Shown: piece after piece, positions 58,336-64,000 of the stretch
How the letters are laid out: the number at the start of each line of letters is the position of its first letter
Numbering within the stretch: position 1 is the stretch's first letter
Origin: Clostridium yunnanense
GTDB lineage: Bacteria > Bacillota > Clostridia > Clostridiales > Clostridiaceae
Direction: 5' to 3'
Assembly (NCBI RefSeq): GCF_016595795.1
Contig: NZ_JAENHN010000037.1
Span: 1 to 64,000, forward strand
Length of the DNA: 64,000 bases
Translations under genes and position numbers: made by a program
The notes under the pieces: model-generated
Told to the model about the DNA's origin: nothing
What the model saw: the letters and a program-made list of their open reading frames with translations, nothing else
Databases searched by the model: none

Positions 58336-59433
58336 CTACGCTTTTTCTTTTACGTTAAAACCAAAGCTTGTCCACGGTCCTATATAATCTAACAAAAACA
58401 ACTCATCATCTACTATCTTACCCACAACATTGGTTTTACCAGAGTTCTTCATATCTTTTAAAGCCACCTGAAGTTCTCCTGCATATTTTGTATATAAATC
58501 TGAATCTATTAATATATCTCCTCTTTTGATATCTGGAGTATTAACTGGTGGAAAGCTCTCACCTTTGTATTTCACTCTACTTTCTGAAGACCTTAACATA
58601 TACTCTGAAAGATCTCCTCTATTAACGTGTAATTCTTCAAGAACAATCTTTTTATCTAAGTCTGTAGCACTATTCTCAAAATTAACATTAAATATTAATC
58701 TTTCTTTATTTAACTTACTTAAGGCTTTAAATTCATCCTCTGATGCAAATGAATTGGCAATTATTATATCATCAATTAAACCTGTGGCTAAAAAATGTTT
58801 TGCTTGTACATCTATAGGAAGATCTCTATGCATCTCTAATGTACATAAACCTTCTGATACTGGCCAAGGCCCATATTTAGCACTTGGAGAATTTATAAAT
58901 GCCGCTGTATTTATTCCATATTTTTTAAATTGTTCTGAACATTTTATAAAATGTTCCAGTGAATTTCCAGTATATTTGTGTGGATAAAAATTGTGACATC
59001 CATATAGATTCTTAATATTCGGTTTATTAGATACGACATTATCAATATACATATTGTCATTACACATATTTAATTCAATTTTTAAACCATATTGATTATA
59101 AGTCATCATAGCCTCTTCACGACCACCAAAACCTAAATCAAGTCGTATTCCATATAAACCCATATCCTTGAATACTCTCAAATCACTTATAGATGCATTA
59201 AATTTATTAAATATTGCTGGCTCTATATCTGCAATTACTTCCATTTCTTCTTCTTTTGCAGCATTAAGAATAATTTTAAATTCTTCCATTACATCCTCAA
59301 TACTCTTATCTGCTATAGAAATTAAACATGTAAATATTCTTTTAAATCCATATTTTCCTGCTAAATGAATATAGTCAACGATTTCATTTATATCGGGATG
59401 ATTTAGATATACTGATATTCCCCATTTATTCAT
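58336..59433 (-). CDS. MupG-family (DUF871, GH170-like) TIM-barrel phospho-glycosidase
   Basis: A 365-aa cytoplasmic TIM-barrel protein followed by a small beta-domain (about 260-365). MNKWGISVYLNHPDINEIVD, ADIEPAIFNKFN, RLDLGFGGREEA, NLYGCHNFYPHKYTGNSLEHF and LPIDVQAKHF are the DUF871 pattern. The characterised member MupG is a 6-phospho-N-acetylmuramidase. Being in a Lac-type PTS operon, it most likely splits the phosphorylated disaccharide brought in by the EIIC; whether that is MurNAc-6P-GlcNAc or a different one cannot be read. Start chosen by RBS GGGAAG at 10 nt. Confidence 0.82.
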   Translation of the reverse strand: MNKWGISVYLNHPDINEIVDYIHLAGKYGFKRIFTCLISIADKSIEDVMEEFKIILNAAKEEEMEVIADIEPAIFNKFNASISDLRVFKDMGLYGIRLDLGFGGREEAMMTYNQYGLKIELNMCNDNMYIDNVVSNKPNIKNLYGCHNFYPHKYTGNSLEHFIKCSEQFKKYGINTAAFINSPSAKYGPWPVSEGLCTLEMHRDLPIDVQAKHFLATGLIDDIIIANSFASEDEFKALSKLNKERLIFNVNFENSATDLDKKIVLEELHVNRGDLSEYMLRSSESRVKYKGESFPPVNTPDIKRGDILIDSDLYTKYAGELQVALKDMKNSGKTNVVGKIVDDELFLLDYIGPWTSFGFNVKEKA

Positions 59434-59493
59434 ATACTCATAACTTCCCTTCCTCATTAAATTTATTTATATACTTTGTTTTTCATAATAAAT

Positions 59494-59805
59494 TTATTTC
59501 AAACTATTATGAAATTTTTCATGTATATCTATTATTTCTATAGCAAGAGTTTTTAATGTCATACTTGTCATAAAATGATCTTGAGCATGTACCATGAGCA
59601 ATGAAACCTCTGGCCCTTCTCCACCAGCTTCCTTTTGGATTAAAGATGTTTGTATATTATGTGCTTTTGATAATTCCACTTCAGCTTTTCCTATTAATTT
59701 TCTTGCTTCTTCTATATCTTCGTTTTTAGCACAATGGATTGCTTCCATTGAATAGCTTCTAACTTCTCCACTGTGTATTATAAGATTCATTATTATTTCT
59801 TCCAT
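59494..59805 (-). CDS. PTS lactose/cellobiose-family EIIA
   Basis: A 103-aa EIIA of the Lac type with the phosphorylated His in LMVHAQDHFMT (H73 with this start). All-helical trimeric protein that passes phosphate from HPr to EIIB. The start with GGAG at 9 nt was chosen; an earlier ATG overlaps. 20 bp after the EIIB gene. Confidence 0.93.
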   Translation of the reverse strand: MEEIIMNLIIHSGEVRSYSMEAIHCAKNEDIEEARKLIGKAEVELSKAHNIQTSLIQKEAGGEGPEVSLLMVHAQDHFMTSMTLKTLAIEIIDIHEKFHNSLK

Positions 59806-59825
59806 TATATTTAACTCCATTCAAA

Positions 59826-60137
59826 CTACTTATTTTCTATAAGTTCTAAAGCTCTTTGTAAAACTTTTTCACCATTCATTGTTCCATAATCAACTGTTTT
59901 TATTATTTCTACAGGTATATTTGACCCAGCTAAATTTTCTTTCAGTTGTGACAATAAAAATCTAACTTGTGGACCTAATAATACTACATCTGCATCATTT
60001 ATGTAATTTTTTACATCTGATTCTCCTGTAGCTTCTATACTACATTCAACACCTTTTTTTATCGCTGCCTCCTGCATTTTTTCAACTAATAAACTAGTAG
60101 ACATTCCTGCAGAACAAACTAATAATATCTTTTTCAT
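59826..60137 (-). CDS. PTS lactose/cellobiose-family EIIB
   Basis: A 103-aa EIIB with the phospho-Cys at residue 8 in MKKILLVCSAGMSTSLLVEKM. First gene of the sigma-54 operon, RBS AGGAGG. It passes phosphate to the sugar taken up by EIIC. Confidence 0.94.
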   Translation of the reverse strand: MKKILLVCSAGMSTSLLVEKMQEAAIKKGVECSIEATGESDVKNYINDADVVLLGPQVRFLLSQLKENLAGSNIPVEIIKTVDYGTMNGEKVLQRALELIENK

Positions 60138-60208
60138 TTCTAATTCCTCCTCAAAATAATTAATTCACTTATATTTATTATTTAACTTTTCTCACACAAC
60201 TTATATAG

Positions 60209-60224
60209 AGCAATTATCATGCCA
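60209..60224 (-). promoter_or_regulatory. Sigma-54 promoter of the PTS/MupG-like operon
   Basis: On the minus strand TGGCATGATAATTGCT fits the -24/-12 consensus with one mismatch, 72 bp before the EIIB gene. Confidence 0.88.
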
Positions 60225-60290
60225 ACTCTTAAAATACTAATTTCAAAGCATAAAATGGCTTTATATCTAACTTAGCGGTTTCTTCACACA

Positions 60291-60348
60291 GTGTAAAAGA
60301 CAAAAAAGAGTGTGTAGAAATTGTTTACACACTATCCTCTTTTTACAC
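60291..60348. promoter_or_regulatory. Double palindrome: LevR-type activator site 2
   Basis: Inner arms AGTGTGTA (60309-60316) and TACACACT (60326-60333), outer arms GTGTAAAAGA (60291-60300) and TCTTTTTACAC (60338-60348, one extra T). Begins 67 bp upstream of the -24 box. Same design as 53913-53971, including the shared words GTGTAAAA, AGAGTGTG and TTTTTACACAGTA. Confidence 0.78.
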
Positions 60349-60380
60349 AGTATATAATTAAGTATTTTATAACCACATAT

Positions 60381-60477
60381 AGATGAATCACTTCATAATT
60401 GAATTTATATTTTCAAATTCTCCTCTAAGAACCCAGAGGAGTTTTGAAAATAGATTTAGGATTGAAGTGTTTCATCT
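60381..60477 (-). repeat. ~100-bp inverted-repeat element, copy D (subfamily 2)
   Basis: Arms AGATGAATCACTTCA (60381-60395) and TGAAGTGTTTCATCT (60463-60477) pair with one mismatch; inner stem CTCCTCT (60420-60426) with AGAGGAG (60435-60441). Read on the minus strand it aligns with copy C. It lies upstream of the gntR-type gene and next to the PTS activator site. Confidence 0.85.
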
Positions 60478-60544
60478 TTATAATTGCAAATTTATTATAG
60501 TTTATCTAGAATAGTATTAATGATAAAAGAAAGGATTTTAGTAC

Positions 60545-61264
60545 ATGAAAAAGAGAGAATTTATAGCGCAAGATCTGATAAGCAAAATATATCAGCATCA
60601 ATTTCCTAACAATCAGCTTCCGCCCCAAAGAGATTTAGCAGCTAAATATGAAGTTTCACGTTATACCATTCAAGAAGCATTGAAACGATTGATGGATATC
60701 GGAATTATTTACACTATTCAAGGTGATGGAATTTATATAAAAGAAAATATTCTTAATAATCCTCTAATCTATAATTCAATGACTGAAAATTCCTATAAAG
60801 ACATTGTATCTAAGACTGTCTATTTAAAAAAAGTTTCGCCTTCATTAGATATTCAAAAAACTTTTGGAATAAAAGAAGATGACTTAGTTTGGGAATTTCA
60901 ACGAATTCGTATCGTAAAATACCAAATCACGCAGTTAGAAACCTCTGTGCTTCCCTGTTATCTCTTCCCAGATCTAAACCAAAGAGATGTTGAAGGTTCT
61001 ATTCAAAACTATGTTCAGAAAAAGAAATTTGTAATTTCTCACTACATAACAAATTATAAGGCTACAACTATTTCCAAAAAGCAATCTGAACTACTAAACT
61101 GCAAGAAAGGTAGTCCTGCAATGGAAATCACCAATAGGGGAATTCTAAATGATGGAACCATATATCAATATAGCAACATTCTAGCCTTGGACTACAATTG
61201 TACTTATATTATTCCTTTTAATAAAGAAAGTTATGAAAAAAGACAAAAAGACATGGGATATTAA
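60545..61264 (+). CDS. GntR/HutC-family transcriptional regulator (UTRA domain)
   Basis: A 239-aa regulator. Winged helix at 1-70 (LPPQRDLAAKYEVSRYTIQE, GIIYTIQGDGIYI) and a UTRA effector-binding domain (about 85-235). Such proteins usually bind phosphorylated sugars or amino acids and repress PTS or catabolic genes. It may control the divergent PTS operon at 60.1 kb or the rspA and PTS genes downstream; not decidable from sequence. RBS AAAGGA. Confidence 0.9.
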   Translation: MKKREFIAQDLISKIYQHQFPNNQLPPQRDLAAKYEVSRYTIQEALKRLMDIGIIYTIQGDGIYIKENILNNPLIYNSMTENSYKDIVSKTVYLKKVSPSLDIQKTFGIKEDDLVWEFQRIRIVKYQITQLETSVLPCYLFPDLNQRDVEGSIQNYVQKKKFVISHYITNYKATTISKKQSELLNCKKGSPAMEITNRGILNDGTIYQYSNILALDYNCTYIIPFNKESYEKRQKDMGY

Positions 61265-61283
61265 GACTATATTTTCTGATGTT

Positions 61284-61330
61284 AAAATAGCTAATAAAAC
61301 TAAAAGCTCTTAGTTTTATTAGCTATTTTT
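61284..61330. terminator. Bidirectional terminator between gntR and rspA-like genes
   Basis: A perfect 20-bp stem (61284-61303, AAAATAGCTAATAAAACTAA, with 61310-61329), 6-nt loop, A/T-rich ends. Confidence 0.85.
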
Positions 61331-61381
61331 AAACTATTCAAATAAATATCTCCTGAATCCAATATAATTTGATGTATTTTC

Positions 61382-62629
<1,248 letters not shown>

Positions 62630-62801
62630 TTAAATCATGCTAATAATAGCAAAGTCAATTTGGCTTTTTAAAAGCTCACTTTTATCTTATTTACCAGTCC
62701 AATTATATAATTTATTCTTTAAAACCCTCTATTCATCTAGCTTCACAGTAGTTAATATCAGATTTTGGACTACTTTTATTTTATTTTTCTTTATGATATT
62801 A

Positions 62802-62819
62802 TTGCCTTGTAAACGGCAA
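62802..62819. promoter_or_regulatory. Palindrome in divergent promoter region, candidate operator
   Basis: TTGCCTTGTAAACGGCAA, with arms TTGCC/GGCAA, lies between the divergent rspA-like and PTS genes, about 30 bp before the PTS start. Could be the operator of the nearby GntR-type regulator. Confidence 0.35.
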
Positions 62820-62849
62820 CAATAACAACTATAGGAGGTATTAAGCGAT

Positions 62850-64000
62850 ATGAAAAAGGAAGAAGTAGTAGCCCAAATTATAAATGAGGTTGGTGGGAAA
62901 GAGAATATTAATAATGTGTGGCACTGTATGACTCGGCTACGTTTTGACTTAAAGGATAAAACAAAAGTTAACCAAGAGGCTATCCAAAGCTTAGAAGGAA
63001 TTCTTGGTTCACAATTTAATAAAGATCAATTCCAAATTGTTATAGGAACAACGGTAGATAAATATTACGATATTATAGTTAACATTTTAGGCTCAAATAT
63101 TAATAAAAATTCAACTGAAAAGGATAAAAATTCTCAATCTAAAGATAAGAAAAGCTTATCAACGAGATTCATGGATACAGTATCAGGGGTTTTTGGTCCG
63201 ATAGTTCCAGCTATCGCGGGAGCTGGAATGATAAAGGGATTAATAGCTGGACTAGTTGCCTTGAAATTTATATCCGGAAATACTGATACTCTTAAGGTTA
63301 TCGATATGATAGCCAGTGGTGTTTTCACATTTTTACCATTCTTTTTAGCGGTATCTGCGGCAAAGAAGTTCAAAACGAACGAATACTTAGCCGTTGCTAT
63401 TGCTGCAACGATTATGTATCCTACCATGGTTGATGCTGCGAAAGCTGGTAAAATAACCGCTTTTTATGTCTTAGGGATCTTACCTATACCTGTATTTAAT
63501 TATTCAAGTAGTGTAATTCCTATCATATTTGCAGTTTGGGTATTAAGTTACGTTCATAAATTAATTGATAAATATATGCCTGATACTATGCGTACAGTAT
63601 TTACACCAACTCTAACCTTATTTATTTCAGGATTTTTAACATTGGGAGTTACTGGCCCAATTGGTATTTACTTAGGAAGAGGCTTGGCATGGGTCATTAC
63701 CGCTTTATTCAGCATTTCTCCAATTCTTGCTGGAGTTATAGTAGGTGCAATTCGTCCTATAGCTATATTAACAGGAATGCATCATGCCATGACACCAATT
63801 GCTCTTCAAAATTTTGCAACCCAAGGCTATGACATGTTAATGCCTATGATGTTCATGACAAATATTTCAATTACAGGAGCTGCTGCTGCTATTTACTTTA
63901 AAGAAAATACAAAGCAAGGTAAAACAATAGTTATATCTTCAGTGATCTCTGGACTTTTTGGTATTACTGAACCAGCCTTATTTGGAGTATTAACTAAATA
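62850..64000 (+). CDS. PTS beta-glucoside-family EIIBC, truncated by the window end
   Basis: The first 383 residues of a glucoside-family PTS permease. EIIB domain at 1-85 with phospho-Cys C26 in VWHCMTRLRFDLKDK; a polar linker (85-105); then the EIIC domain with GPIVPAIAGAGMIKGLIAGL, FLPFFLAVSAAKKF, LTGMHHAMTPIALQNF and GITEPALFGV. Very strong RBS AGGAGGT. Typical substrates are beta-glucosides, sucrose or trehalose. The reading frame is open through the last base, so any EIIA domain is outside. Neighbours: the divergent rspA-like dehydratase. Confidence 0.92.
   Translation, partial: MKKEEVVAQIINEVGGKENINNVWHCMTRLRFDLKDKTKVNQEAIQSLEGILGSQFNKDQFQIVIGTTVDKYYDIIVNILGSNINKNSTEKDKNSQSKDKKSLSTRFMDTVSGVFGPIVPAIAGAGMIKGLIAGLVALKFISGNTDTLKVIDMIASGVFTFLPFFLAVSAAKKFKTNEYLAVAIAATIMYPTMVDAAKAGKITAFYVLGILPIPVFNYSSSVIPIIFAVWVLSYVHKLIDKYMPDTMRTVFTPTLTLFISGFLTLGVTGPIGIYLGRGLAWVITALFSISPILAGVIVGAIRPIAILTGMHHAMTPIALQNFATQGYDMLMPMMFMTNISITGAAAAIYFKENTKQGKTIVISSVISGLFGITEPALFGVLTK

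Overview
The window is AT-rich, with strong AGGAGG-type ribosome binding sites, spore genes (a GerA-type germinant receptor operon and a gamma-SASP-like protein), BceRSAB-type peptide defence, several chemotaxis and c-di-GMP parts, and many secreted glycan-degrading enzymes and PTS systems. This fits a saccharolytic, motile, spore-forming Clostridium (sensu stricto). Species cannot be decided from the sequence. No rRNA, tRNA or CRISPR array was seen. Almost all genes from 0.9 to 44 kb lie on the minus strand.

Layout. 0-4 kb: a transposase remnant at the edge, then a hexuronate module (GPH-family symporter and glucuronate isomerase uxaC). The uxaC promoter is bracketed by two identical 16-bp palindromic operators. 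4.5-8.3 kb: a gamma-SASP-like spore protein, a membrane chemoreceptor preceded by a c-di-GMP-II riboswitch with a terminator, and a soluble PocR-domain chemoreceptor. 8.6-24 kb: two huge paralogous secreted GH16 beta-glucanases (3054 and 1843 aa) with shared upstream elements including cre sites. 24.6-29 kb: gerKA-gerKB-gerKC plus a 54-aa two-helix membrane protein. 29-34 kb: BceRSAB-type module. 34-44 kb: GGDEF-EAL protein, GH43/ricin-type arabinanase-like enzyme, a small membrane peptide gene, a glycosyltransferase, an orphan phage-type replication protein, and rifampicin phosphotransferase.

44.8-52.3 kb: a divergent DXS-like enzyme, then a sigma-54 operon (CoA-transferase, GntP permease, MaoC hydratase) with its PAS-sigma54 activator immediately upstream. 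The enzymes suggest uptake and activation of a short-chain 3-hydroxy acid. 52.4-60.2 kb: a second sigma-54 regulon. A LevR-type activator gene lies between a secreted glycosidase-like protein and a lactose/cellobiose-type PTS operon that also carries a MupG/GH170-like gene. Both target promoters have the same -24/-12 element and the same double palindrome at 66-67 bp. I infer one extracellular-hydrolysis, PTS-uptake and cytoplasmic phospho-glycosidase pathway. 60.5-64 kb: GntR regulator, RspA/ManD-type sugar-acid dehydratase and a beta-glucoside-type PTS EIIBC cut by the window end.

Across the window, four copies (two in each orientation) of a ~100-bp imperfect inverted repeat sit upstream of genes. 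They fall into two sequence subfamilies whose stem positions change in a compensatory way. This hairpin family, the sigma-54 PTS/GH170 regulon and the c-di-GMP-II switch are the most interesting signals.
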